A stretch of 64,000 bases of DNA from the NCBI GenBank assembly GCA_022410635.1, contig JAJVDF010000431.1:662557-726556 (forward strand), read 5' to 3'. The position numbers and the translations under genes were made by a program. Shown here one piece after another: positions 11,101 through 22,569 of the stretch (within the stretch, counting starts at the first letter, position 1; the number at the start of each line of letters is the position of its first letter). The notes below the pieces were generated by a model that worked only from the letters and a program-made list of their open reading frames with translations, ran no database searches and had not been told where the DNA came from. This DNA is from Tretioscincus oriximinensis. Its lineage: Eukaryota > Chordata > Lepidosauria > Squamata > Gymnophthalmidae.

Positions 11101-11257
11101 GCAAATAAATGCAAATTAATAAAATTAGATCAAATCATGAATCCATCAATGACCAACACATTGACCAGAATCAGACATATACATTCTCTTCCCTGATTTG
11201 TCCAGTATTTCTAGGAATGAAGTTGGATTAAAAATAATTATCTGAGGCTTTATTCAC

Positions 11258-11505
11258 ATGACGCTTGTTAATTCCTGATAGTCTAGTTTATTGACTTACT
11301 GGTTTTAATGTGCCTCATGCATACCTTTACAATATTTTTCAATTTACATTGTTCTGATGGCTCCTGACAAGTGAGATTTTCAATGTACAGGACACACACA
11401 CTCCCGTCCACCATTTTGATTTCTGACTGTCAAGAGGAAATCCAGTAATCTCTCCTCTCAAATGCTGTTGGATAGTTTGCTGTCAATATCAGATCCCCTC
11501 TCACC
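11258..11505 (+). repeat. Family C dispersed repeat
   Basis: Starts TTCACATGACGCTTGTTAAT, continues GGTTTTAATGTGCCTCATGC, then CAAATGCTGTTGGATAGTTT. Related copies are at 2700, 27262, 40085, 46640 and 52448. Probably a DNA transposon. Confidence 0.7.
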
Positions 11506-11589
11506 ATCACAATTTCACACCAGAACTAACCATATATCACAGGTTTTACACAGTAACCATATGCAGTGATTCAACAGTAAGACCTAAAA

Positions 11590-11748
11590 TCTGTCTTCTT
11601 CTTCCTACCCCTCCTCCTTCTCCTTCTCCTTGACTTAATCTCCTTCTCCGTTCTGCCTGCTCCTTGTCCTGTTCCTCCTTTTCTTCTTCCTCCTTTCTTC
11701 TTTTTCTTCTCCTTTTCCTTCCCTCCTCTTCCTCTTTCTGTTTCAGAA
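11590..11748 (+). repeat. Polypyrimidine tract
   Basis: CTT/CCT-rich with few interruptions over about 155 bp. It may be a degenerate SINE tail. No repeat body is recognised beside it. Confidence 0.8.
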
Positions 11749-12929
11749 GCAATTGGTCGGCCACTATTTGAAACAAGATGCTGAACTAGGTCTAGCCCCT
11801 TCTTATGTTCCATTCCTCACAATGGTTCCAACACCCCCTCTGTCAACTGTGGACTGTCAATGTATCATACTCTTAAGACATCTATATCTTGGTTTTCTTT
11901 CTTGATGAAAGCTTTGTCCTACACCCTGCTGATTCAGAAAAAGAGAGGTGCTGTGCGGAAGCGAGAAAAGATACAATTTGATATACCATACATGTCTATT
12001 AGGGTGATTTTTCACTAATGGCAGATGAATGGCTTGATAGATGTTTTTCCATTCACAGTTGTCATGTTCTGTTTGGTTTCCCTCCTTCCTTTCCTTGGTG
12101 GTCATAATATCAGCATCTTAAGCCTCACACCCTTCCTTCCACAGGGAGCCGGAGGAAGAGTTAGGAGTTAACATGATAAAACAGAATTGGTCAATGCCAT
12201 AAATCAGATGGATTTTAGCATCTGATGACAAACCTAATTCCTGTCAGAACAGAGCCGAATGTACCCCTCCCGACCTGTCATCGAAGCCAGACCATAAAAA
12301 TCACAGCTGTCACCAAAACACGCCTGGCTTCTGAGGGACATGTCATCCCGGGGACTCATCTGCTATGCTNGTGGCCAAATTCCAGCCCACAAGGCACATT
12401 CCAGTTAACATTTTGTCACATCTCTTGCTGGTGCATCTGTTCCAGGGTCTTTACTATTCCTAAATTACTTTATCCCCCTTTTACACTGAGGGGAAAAAAA
12501 GATATAGAAGATGAAGGCTGAATCAAGGCTTCACAGGTTTAACTGGCATTTTACAAAATCTTAAAAACCTGGTACAGCCTTTCTGTAACCACAGCTAAAA
12601 GCAGCAGCACCTTGACGGACAAGAAAGCTATTGTGCTGCGACCTGTACGATCCACAGCCCTCACAGTTCTTGTGGACTCGAAGGGATATAAACCAAGCAA
12701 CATTCTCAAAGAGGTAGCACCTTTCAACACCTTATTTCCATATGAATAATTCTCCTCCTCTTCCAAGTTACGAAGTAGGAAAGAAGGTGGCCAATGAGAA
12801 GGAACGTAATGGGGAGAAGCTCCTCCCTTGCTATGCACCTATGCGGACTTTCTTTGATGTCAAATCTGGTGTGAGGTTGTAAGGGGAAAAATCTACTTTT
12901 GAGATTTCCCTAGCACCCCCTAACTGCTA
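11749..12929. other. Unassigned, possibly single-copy sequence
   Basis: About 1.2 kb without a recognised repeat. The part at 12120-12380 has even composition and is a candidate conserved non-coding segment. No coding motif. Confidence 0.35.
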
Positions 12930-13431
12930 GCACCCCCTAACAGTCCAACTGGCCGGAACTACTGGCCAAACACATACCACTATGGACTTACAATAGCTTT
13001 GCTACCGAGTCCAACTCAAGATATTAACTCTAAACTATAAATTATATAACCCTAAATAACTTGGGCCCCAAATATCTGAAGGAATGTCATCTTCTCCCAT
13101 ATCAATCTGCTCATGGCTTAAAATCTGCAGAGGAGGCCCTCCTGACTAAAGCTTTTCTCTCAGTGGCAAAGAGGGTGGGAACTCAGGATCCTGACTCTTA
13201 AAGAACCTCCCCCTTGAGGCGTGTCAATCACCATATTTGTATGCATTCAGAAAATGCATGAGCATTGAGAAAATGTTCTTTAACTTGGACTTTGGCTGAA
13301 AAAACTGCTCTCCCTTCCCTACCCTCAGATACTGTTGTTTCAATGTGTCAGTTTGGTTTTCATATCTTAATATGTTGGTTCATATTGTTGACCGCTCTGG
13401 GACCATTGGGTATAGGGTGGTATAGAGGTAC

Positions 13432-13462
<31 letters not shown>

Positions 13463-13463
13463 A
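12930..13463 (+). mobile_element. L2 LINE 3' part
   Basis: ACTTGGGCCCCAAATATCTG, AGAGGAGGCCCTCCTGACT, GACCGCTCTGGGACCATTGG, then an (AAAT)n tail at 13430-13463. The frame is broken by stops. Confidence 0.88.
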
Positions 13464-13689
13464 GAGTGATCCCAGTGATCCCGAAAATACACCACTCACG
13501 TTGCTAAGTTAAAAGAAGAATTTTACATTTAAATGTGAATAACAGAATAAAGAACAAATAAGCCAATGTTGTAGGCAGAGGCAAAGATTGTTGTCTTTCC
13601 AAGTCCAGAAGGACAAACGTAGACCAGTGTTTGGAGTATTTGGGCAATTCTCAGCCCAGGAGGCTGAAAATCGCAGACATTGCATGTAC

Positions 13690-13962
13690 AAAATTTGATG
13701 ATGTCACTCCCAATCCCCCCCTAGAAGTGACATCATTCTGGGATCCATTCCTGGAAGCAGAGATCAGAAATGACATCATTTGTGACATCACTTCCTAACC
13801 CAGGGTACCCTTTCAAAAAGCTGGGGCTGAAAGTGATCACAATTATGTCACTCCTGCCCCCAGTGAAATCCTCATACACCGCTGTATGAGGATCTGCACG
13901 TAATAAGGTAGTAGATAATCCAATAAAATGTATGAGATTCTCACACTGCTCCCAACATGGGG
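13690..13962 (+). repeat. Family G repeat
   Basis: AGAAGTGACATCATTCTGGG, CATTCCTGGAAGCAGAGATC and GAAATGACATCATTTGTGAC. It aligns along its length with 53420-53690, including AATGTATGAGATTCT. Confidence 0.7.
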
Positions 13963-14375
13963 GTGGGGCTGGGGAAGAAGAAATGAAGTCACATACAACA
14001 AACCATGTGACCTGCCTGCCTTTTTCTCAAACACAATGCACTGTTGTATTTCCAACAAAGATCACCCAGTGCTTGCACCTCTAATGAAGCCTGAGAACCA
14101 ATGAGAGTCAGGGGGAGGAGCTTAATTTTCTGCTCACTCCCATTGGTTGCTCCAGTAGAAATTAGATAGTCAGGTCCTATATAAACCTTTCTCAATATTT
14201 CAGCTTAGTGCAGCAGCTGGAAATAAGCGATCTTTCCTGTGTATATTCTAATTATATCTGTCCTCCTCCTGTGCTGTGTAACCTTTAAAGAGCTGAAATG
14301 GTTTGCACCGAAGACTGGTTCGAATTTTTTGCTGCTTTTAAAGTATAAGGTCAAATTTGCACTTTGATGGGAATC
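13963..14375. other. Unassigned sequence
   Basis: Lies between family G and the hAT-like element. Contains CAATGAGAGTCAGGGGGAGG and CCCATTGGTTGC, but nothing identifiable. Confidence 0.3.
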
Positions 14376-14383
14376 GTCTAAGC

Positions 14384-15386
14384 CAGGGGTGGGCAATTAT
14401 TTTTTCCATGGGGCCACATGAGAAACAGAAAATATTGTGGAGGGCCGGCCAAAAGGCTGATCTCAATTCTGCCTCCAATAAGCCTCCTCGCTGCAGTGAA
14501 ACCCAGTGGGAGGAACAGGCTGGGAGGAGACCCATTGGGTTCAGTGGGGCTTCACGCAAAAGACGANGGGGGGGGGGGGGGGGGAGGAGTCAAAGGGGTT
14601 TTAAAAAAAATAAAGGCAGCCTGAGGGAACTGAGGGGACAGGGAAAGCGAGCAGCCCTGTGCTTCCAAAGTTCGCGGCCGCCAGTGCCAAAGCGGACAAG
14701 GGGGCCCAGGTGAGCGCGAGGCGGCGGTGGCGGCAGCAGCAGAGCAGCTCCCTCGGAGCAGGACGAAGGAGAAGGCNGAAAAGGTGCGCGGTTAAAGTTC
14801 CTTGGCGCCGGCGCCGCCGCTCAGTCCCAGCCGGCAGAAAAAGGCAAAGCGCTTCAGCCCGCAGTGGCGGTGGCAAGCGCGTAACTCCCTGGGTTCCTTC
14901 GGCCACCAACTCTTCTCCGTCGCCGCCAACTCCTGTCCTGGGCAACTCCTGAGATTGGTCGAGCCGCGCACGTGACATACAGCCAGCCGAGCGGTGCGGT
15001 GCGAGCAGGTCAAAGAGGCAGCGAAGGCGGTCGGGCAGGTGGTGGTGGTGCTGCTGCTGCTGCTGCTGGGGGGGCGGTGCGCACAACTCGTGGCAGGATC
15101 CCGCGTGCTTCGGACGCAAGAGACGGGCGCAGAAAGGGTTACTTCCTCTGGCTTTGCCCCAGTCGCCTCTCCTCCTGCGCCGCGCGTTAGGATTTCCTGT
15201 GAATGTCCTTCCGTTTGTAGCCCCATCCACACTTCACTGGCCCGCCCGCTGCCGCCGCCGCCGCGCTCGACTACCTGGCTCCATTCCGCATGCCTCAATT
15301 GCTGTGTGTGTCGCCCCCGTCACGGGCCGGTCACAGCCAATCAAAGGGCCGTATCCGGCCCGGGGGCCGTACAATGCCCAGGTCTG
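14384..15386. mobile_element. hAT-like nonautonomous transposon with GC-rich core
   Basis: Ends CAGGGGTGGGCAA and TGCCCAGGTCTG, flanked by a perfect 8 bp duplication GTCTAAGC (14376-14383 and 15387-15394). This fits the hAT superfamily. The outer parts match the short copy at 21012-21199 (GGGGCCACATGAGAAA, CCGGCCCGGGGGCCG). The core from about 14640 to 15330 is very rich in G, C and CpG, has a (CTG)n run at 15046-15066 and does not resemble other repeats here. No transposase frame is seen. The core may be captured host sequence. Confidence 0.88.
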
Positions 15387-15687
15387 GTCTAAGCAGTTCT
15401 CAGAAACAGCAAAGCCTTCATATTACTCATTGCTTCATTACATTGCAATCACCTCAATATCATACTTAAATTGACTTTGAATGTATCTTGTGTGCACTGT
15501 GGGTTTCTTCACACAATGACCAAAAAAGCGCTATAATTTTATATTCTGGAATATAGCAAATGCCTATTCCTTCACACCACAAAGCTATATTCCGGAAAAT
15601 ATAATGGTGTGTCTGTTCACACGTATTCTTGTGATAGGCAGCCAGTCAGCCCAACAGAGCCNATCAACCAGCGGCGTGCCATGAGAA

Positions 15688-16155
15688 GCCTTTTCCTAAG
15701 CCCAGGCTGCCCTCCGCCTTCTTTTGGGGGCTGCTGCCTGGAGATAGGCTCTGCAAAGGAAGAGGAACAAAACCTCCTTCTCCCCTCAGCCGATCTATTG
15801 GACAGCAGGCAGAGCCGATCTGCAGGGAATTCAGCTGAAGGAGGGGAGACGGNTGTGTTCTNCTGGCCCCATCCATANNGANCNNNNNNNNNNNNNNNNN
15901 NNNNNNNNNNNNNNNNNNNNNNNNNNNNNNNNNNNNNNNNNNNNNNNNNNNNNNNNNNNGNTCNNTATGGATGGGGCCAGNAGAACACANCCGTCTCCCC
16001 TCCTTCAGCTGAATTCCCTGCAGATCGGCTCTGCCTGCTGTCCAATAGATCGGCTGAGGGGAGAAGGAGGTTTTGTTCCTCTTCCTTTGCAGAGCCTATC
16101 TCCAGGCAGCAGCCCCCAAAAGAAGGCGGAGGGCAGCCTGGGCTTAGGAAAAGGC
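15688..16155. repeat. Perfect 196 bp palindrome around an N gap
   Basis: Arms 15688-15883 and 15960-16155 are exact reverse complements, including the positions of single N bases, around 76 N. Either a foldback element or, more likely, an assembly artefact. Confidence 0.9.
15884..15959. other. Assembly gap
   Basis: Run of 76 N at the centre of the palindrome. Confidence 1.
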
Positions 16156-16461
16156 AGGCAGATTTCACCGCTGAAGGAGGTGGCTCTTCCTCTTGTCACC
16201 TCTCCCCTCTTGTCTCTTGTGCTAATAATGGTCACACAGGACAGGAAGGGAATTGGCTACGAGGTGACGGAGATTGGCTGCGAGGTTTCGGACGTTCTCC
16301 GCAATTATTCCTGATTATATTATTCTGCAATTATAGTTTATTGTGGAATAAATATAGTTTATTGCGGAAGTTTTACTCATATACGCTTAACACGTGTGAC
16401 GCGACCTTCAAAATGGCGCTATAACTGAGTCATAAAATAGTTGTTTGAACGCACCCTGTGT

Positions 16462-16878
16462 TTAAACAGTACACCATCATTCCTGCATCCCAGAAACATT
16501 CCCATAGGAATTGCAAAGGCTTTATTCCGGACCATCTGTGTCCCACAACTCATATCACATGCATGTCTGTTCTACATGCAGTTGGGAGTGGGGCAGTCAG
16601 GTTTGTAGAAAGCAAAAAGGGTAAAAAATACAGCCTTCCTACTTGCAACCATTTATAGTATTCTACCAATCATGGCCACAATCAGGATGTAATACCCAGA
16701 GATACTCCGCTCACACCTGCTCCCACTTTATCCATAAGAATAAAAGGGGAGTTCCGCTGAATTAGGCCACAGCCATGCAGGTGATGTGTACTAGAGAGCT
16801 ACTAACACTAATATGGTTGTCCGTAAAGAAAACAGGGGGAAAGACTAACAGAAAAATAACAAGAAGTATCTGGTTTTT
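16462..16878. other. Unassigned sequence
   Basis: No recognised repeat or exon. Confidence 0.3.
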
Positions 16879-16975
16879 AGAAGAGCCAGTTTGGTCTAGT
16901 GGTTGAATGTTGGACTCGTACCTAGTAGTCTCCCGGTTCAATTCCCCATTCCACCATGAAAGCCAGAGGTTAATC
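16879..16975 (+). mobile_element. SINE S2, tRNA-like head only
   Basis: GAGCCAGTTTGGTCTAGTGG and CTCCCGGTTCAATTCCCCAT carry clear A- and B-box-like motifs. The body is missing and a reversed S1 follows. Confidence 0.8.
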
Positions 16976-17203
16976 TTTGCCTGAAGACTTCTATCTGTTC
17001 TATCTTCCCCACCATGTTAATGGTGGTACTCATTTATCTAATTGAAATATAGAATGCAAAGCTACTTTCTTTTGAATAGCTGAATTGGCTAGAGCTGAAG
17101 GCCACTAGAAAGCACTCAGCCCTCTCCATGTCCCACACAGGGCCTCGAAACTGGATCTCTCTGTTGAAAGACCGGCTCTTAGTGACTGCGATATTTGTGC
17201 CTT
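16976..17203 (-). mobile_element. SINE S1 (tail-truncated), abutting a partial S2
   Basis: CCCCACCATGTTAATGGTGG, AATTGGCTAGAGCTGAAGGC and GGGCCTCGAAACTGGATC follow the S1 head half. It joins directly to the S2 fragment at 16879-16975 and to a GAAA-rich tract at 17204. Confidence 0.75.
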
Positions 17204-17416
17204 CTTCATGAAAGAAAAAGAGAAAGAAAGAGAAACAGAATAAAGAAAGAAACAGAAAAGGAAAAAGGAGACAAACACCGAAAGAAAGGGACATCCAGGG
17301 AAACAAAAACAGGGAGAGAAGAAGAGAAAAGGAGAAAGAAACAAAGAGAAACAGATAAACAAAAAAGAGAGACAGAGAAACAGAAACAGAAAAAAGAGAG
17401 AAAGAAGGAAAGAAGC
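17204..17416 (+). repeat. Polypurine (GAAA-rich) tract
   Basis: About 210 bp of AGAAA/GAAAC-type sequence directly beside the S1 fragment at 16976-17203. Likely grown from its tail or target site. Confidence 0.85.
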
Positions 17417-18351
17417 AATTCCCTGAATAATGTAAATAAGTAGAGCAACCACTGCTGTATACAAAAGATTTTATTTTATTTTTTTAAAGATGAGCTATTT
17501 GCGTTACTATGAACGATTACAGATTTTAGTGCTGTTGCTATATTACTTTCATGCAGGGCCCTGCCCGGCCCTCAGAGATTACTTTTCTCAAAACCAAGAT
17601 ATTAATGTTTTGAACAAATAACACAAAGAAATGTGAATAATTGCAAACAGCCAAGTCTTCTCTCAATAGGGTCTGGCTGCTGGATGTGACATCCATCCAT
17701 TCACATGAGCTTACTCCAGCAGCTGCTGTTTAGGGACTGCTTCAAACAGAGTTAAAAAAGAGATAAACTTGGAGCTGTATTAAAGGTGATGAAATAAGAG
17801 GCAGATTGATGCCCTTGGGTAATGAACTAGGATTTCTCCCATGCAAATTCTGCTGAAAATAACAATAGCCTCTGAGTCAGGCCCATTTCCCTTTTCAGAG
17901 GGTACAAGATCCTGGCCAACTGGCCACATGGTGATTACTAAGGTCTTATTCACACTTAGCTCCACAGTGGTGCAAACATGGACTTGTGGCCATTCATGTT
18001 CCCTAGGTAACCACATTTTCCTGGGCACTGTTTTGCTTACATTGCATAAGCAGAGTGTGACTGGTTTGGAGTTCATTGTACATTCAGTTCATGCTCTGTC
18101 TATGCTGGAAATTTATGTCTGGTAATCCTAGCATGTGGAGATTTTAAATTGTCAACGGTAACAACATGAGCAGCTTCCAGTTTCTCATCTTCCTGCAGAA
18201 TTTCTGTTTCCGGTTTTAGGCCACCTCCCCATGATGTGTTTTATTCCTCAATTTACTTTAAATCCAGAATAACCATTTAGCGACTCCATCTCCATTTTCC
18301 TATGCTTCTGGCTACGACTTCCACAAGAATGTGCTATTCACATTACATTCC
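17417..18351. other. Unassigned, possibly single-copy sequence
   Basis: No recognised repeat. 17570-17900 looks single-copy. No exon-like frame with splice sites was found. Confidence 0.35.
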
Positions 18352-20433
18352 CTTAAGAACATAAGAAGAGCCATACTGGATCAGGCCACAGCCCATCAAG
18401 TCCAGCATTCTGTGTCACACAGAGGCCCACCAGATACACCTGGGCAGTCCGAACAAAGGAAAGCAAAATATGCACCTGTTCATGACTCCCTGCAAATGGT
18501 ATTTCAGGAGTCCTGCCTGTTGCTCCATCCCAGAGGCAACATCCAGACATCCATCCTAGTATCCATTTATACCTTTAGTGTCCATAAACCTGTCTAGTCC
18601 TGTCTTGAAACTATCCAAGCTGTTAGCTACCACTACCTCTTCAGGAAGTAAATTCCACAGGCCGATGACCCTCTGGGTGAAAAAATACTTTCCTTTGTCT
18701 GTTCTCACTTTTCTACCCAACAGTTTTAAGGAGGGCCCTCTGGTCCTTGTGTTGTGTGATAGAGAAAACATTTTTTCTCTATTCACCCTGTCGATCCCAT
18801 GCATGATTTTGTACACTTCAATCAGATCACCCCTCAAACGTCTCCTTTCAAGGCTGAAGAGGCCCANACGTTGCAGCCTTGCTTCGTAAGGGAGGTGCTC
18901 CAGATCCTTGATTATTTTTGTTGCCCTCTTCTGCACCTTCTCCAGTTCTATAATATCTCTCTTGAGATGTGGTGACCAGAATTGAACACAGTATTCCAAA
19001 TGTGGCCTCACCACAGATTTATAAAGAGGCAAAATAACATTTGCTGACTTGTTTTCGATTCCTTTCCTAATTATCCCCAACATGGAATTTGCCTTTTTTG
19101 CTGCTGCTGCACACTGGGTTGACATTTTCATTGAATTGTCCACTAACACCCCAAGATCCTTTTCTTGCTCGGTCACAGAAAGCTTGGTTCCCATCAGGTG
19201 GTAGGAGTATTTTGGGTTCTTTGCCCCAGTGTGCATGACCTTGCACTTGCTTAAGTTGAAGTGCATTTGCCACTTTGATGCCCACTCATCCAATTTCAAT
19301 AAATCACTCTGGAGTGCCTTACAATCATTTTCAGTTTTCACTACCCTGAACAGTTTAGTGTCGTCAGCAAACTTGGCTACTTCACTATTTACCTTGGCAT
19401 CCAGATCATTTATAAATATATTGAAAAGCAAGGGTCCCAGTACAGATCCCTGGGGTACCCCACTTCTTACCTCTTTCCACTCAGAGAACTGTCCATTTAA
19501 TACTGCCCTCTGTTTTCTATCTTTTAGCCAGTTTCCAATCCAGGACAAAGTCTGTCCTCTTATACCATGAGTATGGAGCTTTTTTAGAAGCCTTTGATGA
19601 GGGACTTTATCAAAAGCCTTCTGAAAATCTAGATAGACAATATCAACTGGATCCCCTTTATCTACATGTTTGTTAACACTTTCAAAGAATTCTAGCAAGT
19701 TGGTAAGGCATGATTTACCCTTGCTGAAGCCATGCTGAGTTTCATTCAGCAATGCGTGCCTCTCCATGTGTTTAGTAATTTTGTCCTTAATTATGGTTTC
19801 CAACAGTTTACCTGGAATTGATGTTAAACTGATGGGTCTATAATTTCCGGGATCACCCCGGGATCCTTTTTTGAAGATTGGTGTTACATTAGCTACCTTC
19901 CAATCTATTGGTACTATGCCTGATCTTAAGGAAAGATTAAATATTTTGGTTAGAAGTTCAGCAATTTCGCATTTGAGTTCTTTAAGAATTCTTGGGTGAA
20001 TGCCGTCTGGCCCTGGGGATTTATAAATGTTCAGCTTATTTAGGCTTGCAAGGACCTCCTCCCTTGTTATCTCTATCCCGTTTAATTCCTCTGGTGTTCT
20101 TTCTGAGAAAACTAAATCTGTTGCAGGTAAATTCCCTCTGTCTTCTTCAGTGAAAACTGAAGCAAAAAATTCATTTAACCTCTCTGCAATCTCCACNTCC
20201 TCCTTGATTATGCCCTTTTGTCCATTGCTGTCGAGTGGTCCGACTGCTTTCCTGGTAGGATTCTTTTTTCTGATATATTTGAAAAAGTCCTTATTATTTC
20301 TTTTAATATTCTTTGCAATGTGCTCCTCAAAGTTTTTCTTCGCATCCCTGACTACCACCTTGCATTTGGTTTGCCACAGTTTGTGCTCCCTTCTGTTCTC
20401 CTCACTAGGATAAGCCTTCCACTTTTTAAATGC
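18352..20433 (-). mobile_element. 5'-truncated CR1 LINE with an open reverse transcriptase frame
   Basis: This is a CR1-type non-LTR retrotransposon that has lost its 5' part, including the endonuclease. The frame is open from the truncation point to a stop at 18556-18558, with 600 codons uninterrupted from 20358. Counted from there, the reverse transcriptase motifs are in order: KSPGPDGIHP (residues 113-122), NYRPISLTS (172-180), the catalytic YLDFQKAFDKVPH (242-254), GVPQGSVLGPLLFN (300-313) and the active-site FADD (330-333). The thumb and C-terminal region end in KGINGY. Two codons contain N. The 3' UTR follows and ends in the usual CR1-like tail (TCTTATGTTCTTA in element orientation) near 18352. 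The element would encode an enzyme that copies its own RNA into chromosomal DNA. Without its 5' end it is not autonomous. The open frame suggests a fairly recent insertion. Confidence 0.93.
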
Positions 20434-20664
20434 ATGTATATTCCCATCGTGTTACATGTCTAACTACATTTCCCAAAATTCTGTGCTGTCTCCTGCTACC
20501 ATGTGGTTCCAAGAGCCAATGAAATGTTAGGTTTATCCTCAAAGTCTCGAGGATATCTAACATGTTCCCATTTCTGAGTGCCCTACAAAGGCTTTTTAGT
20601 GGATTTTTACGGTAAACCAAAATGAAGAAAGAAAAAGGTGCTATAAGAAAAACTGGGCCAATAG

Positions 20665-20855
20665 TTGGCTGATCCCTTTTGGAGGGAGGGGGGGTTGAAA
20701 ACCTAGTTTTGGGGTGCCTCCCAGTTTTTTCTGAGGAATTTTCTTTCAAAAAAATATTTTTTTTGAATTATTTTTTCCTCAGAAAAAACCGGAAGACACC
20801 CAAAAACGGGTTTTCAACACACACACACCCAAAAAGGGGTCATCTGGTCAGCCTA
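20665..20855. mobile_element. Family A hairpin element, copy 3
   Basis: Left end degenerate (TTGGCTGATCC), right end intact. Flanks CCAATAG and CCAATGA suggest a diverged duplication. It abuts family F sequence, as copy 1 does. Confidence 0.85.
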
Positions 20856-21000
20856 CCAATGAGGCTTTTTACCAAGTGGATCACTGAACTTGCATGACAT
20901 GTGGAGTGGATTCAACCTGATGTAACTACCATTGTAGTAAAAATTATTTGTGGGGATGCAGCCTTGCTTTTCTATGCTGTTTTTTCACAATGACATGAGC
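20856..21000 (+). repeat. Family F repeat, part 2
   Basis: CCAATGAGGCTTTTTACCAA, GTGGATCACTGAACTTGCAT and TGTGGGGATGCAGCCTTG, following directly after a family A hairpin. Confidence 0.6.
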
Positions 21001-21011
21001 TTATTCTAAAA

Positions 21012-21199
21012 CAGGGGTGGGCAATTAATTTTTCCCAAGGGGCCNCATGAGAAATTGGGGTGGTTTTAGANGGCCGGATTAATATAGTTAACTCAGTTCT
21101 ACCCAATACTGNATATAACTCTGAGCTAAGAGGGGCGGGCCGGTCAGAGACAGTAGGAGGGCNGCATGTGGCCCTCGGGCCGCCCCTTGCCCAGGTCTG
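21012..21199. mobile_element. Short hAT-like nonautonomous transposon
   Basis: Ends CAGGGGTGGGCAATTAAT and CCCTTGCCCAGGTCTG with a perfect 8 bp duplication TTCTAAAA (21004-21011 and 21200-21207). It is the deletion-derivative form of the family at 14384-15386. Confidence 0.93.
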
Positions 21200-21509
21200 T
21201 TCTAAAAGCTTTAATGCCCAGCCATTTCACAAAGCAGCAGACAAAATGTGAGGAGAGCAAAATGGAGCTGATGTTGTGCTGGCAGCAAGGCCTACTGGGA
21301 AGTGCAGGATCTTCCACCCAACCTGCACAGGGGACTACAGCTCCCAGCCTGCACTGCGGCAAGCTCTGGGCGGGAGGACAGTTCTTTAGTGAATCAGCTT
21401 TTTCTGCTTAAAGGAAGGACGTTCTAGGGGACCCGTCTATAGGTTGGTGTTTGAAGCTTTTATTTTTCACTTGGTTTGCAAGCTTTTTGTGTGTGTGTGT
21501 AATCATTTT

Positions 21510-22400
21510 ATTTCTACACTATCTAAACCTAAGGTGGTTTTTCCAAGTTAGAGAATGCTGGGGGGAAAAACAGTTCGCTACTTTGTTGACATGTTCTCTC
21601 GCTTTCTGAAAATGGACTGATATTGGAGTAAAATTTACCTGTGACCAGGGTCAAAGTCAGAGGAACCTCAGGCACAGCAAAAGCATATATAAAGCAAAAA
21701 GGGGATGAGTGGGAAGAAGCATGAAAACTGAAATTGAGTCCTTTAATCCCGGTTTATACAGTTTTCTGTCTTGGAGACTTCTGGCATCTATCCTGTTTTC
21801 CAAAGCTCAGTGGGAAAGTTTGTGATACCACCAGTCTTTCCTTCTCAGCTGCCCTTTCCAGCTGAGGGAAATGCATTCAATTAAAAAACTTTAATTAAAA
21901 TTCCTTTTCAGAAGCATCCAGTTTCCAGCCTCTGCTGTAAATTCAAGATGACATTCTCAGGTTTAACAGGTGGACGAGATTATTCTGAAAGCCACCAAGA
22001 TGAGAGGAAATGGAAGCAGTAACCAGGGTGGCATGGGAAAGAAACATACTTCATGTTTTCCAAGGACTAATGATAGCGGAAGCATTAAGTTTTCTTACAC
22101 CACAGATAACACAGACAATCCCTGATTTCAGTGGCTTGTCCTGGCCAACCCCCCCCCCCCCCCCGCAAATAAAAATTCTCTAGATATGTTGCTTGTGGGT
22201 AGGGTTACTAGATAAAAATCCAGGATACACCTGATGTTTTCCAACCATTATGAAATTACACCATTAAGAATCCAAGACTATGGTCCTTTTTAAGGAGTGG
22301 GTCACTGAACCTGCATGACCTCATGGGGCAGATTCTATGTGATGTTGCTACCATTTCAGTAAAATGTCTTTGTGGGGATAAAACCTCAGTCGAATGAACT
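21510..22400 (+). repeat. Family F repeat, extended copy
   Basis: Part 1-like sequence (AAACCTAAGGTGGTTTTTCC, GACCAGGGTCAAAGTCAGAG) at 21528-21670 and part 2-like (GGTCACTGAACCTGCATGAC) at 22290-22390. About 600 bp of unassigned sequence lies between, including a C-run at 22149-22165. Confidence 0.5.
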
Positions 22401-22569
22401 AGGTTCTATCCCAATGCCTCTGAAGCTTCCAGAGATCTTTGCATGCAGAAATAAATAGAAAGTTTTAGAAAATAGTTTGACTAGTCATTTGACCATTTCA
22501 AAATACAAGTAAAAACAGAGCAAAAACAAAAACCCCAGAGGTGAGCAGCAGTTTCTCTATTTATAGGCA

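Larger units (their letters stand above)
15490..16461. mobile_element. DNA transposon of the GGTGCGTTCACAC type, copy 2, with gap
   Basis: Left side has TTCACACAATGACC and TATATTCTGGAATATAGCAA. Right side has GAATAAATATAGTTTATTGC and ends TTTGAACGCACCCTGTG. The middle is a GC-rich palindrome around an N gap, reported separately. Confidence 0.55.

Noticed and set aside
14601..15298. Open frames of 168-209 codons in the GC-rich hAT core
   Set aside because: GC-rich DNA is poor in stop codons. The predicted proteins are Arg/Gln/His runs from (CTG)n and show no domain.
15609..16424. Frame of 271 codons with repeated peptide on both strands
   Set aside because: It is produced by the exact palindrome and its N gap, so it is not a gene.
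17105..17464. Phe/Leu-rich open frames resembling membrane proteins
   Set aside because: They are translations of the GAAA-rich tract.
18556..20358. 600-codon frame as a host gene
   Set aside because: Its motifs are those of a CR1 reverse transcriptase and it ends in a CR1 tail.
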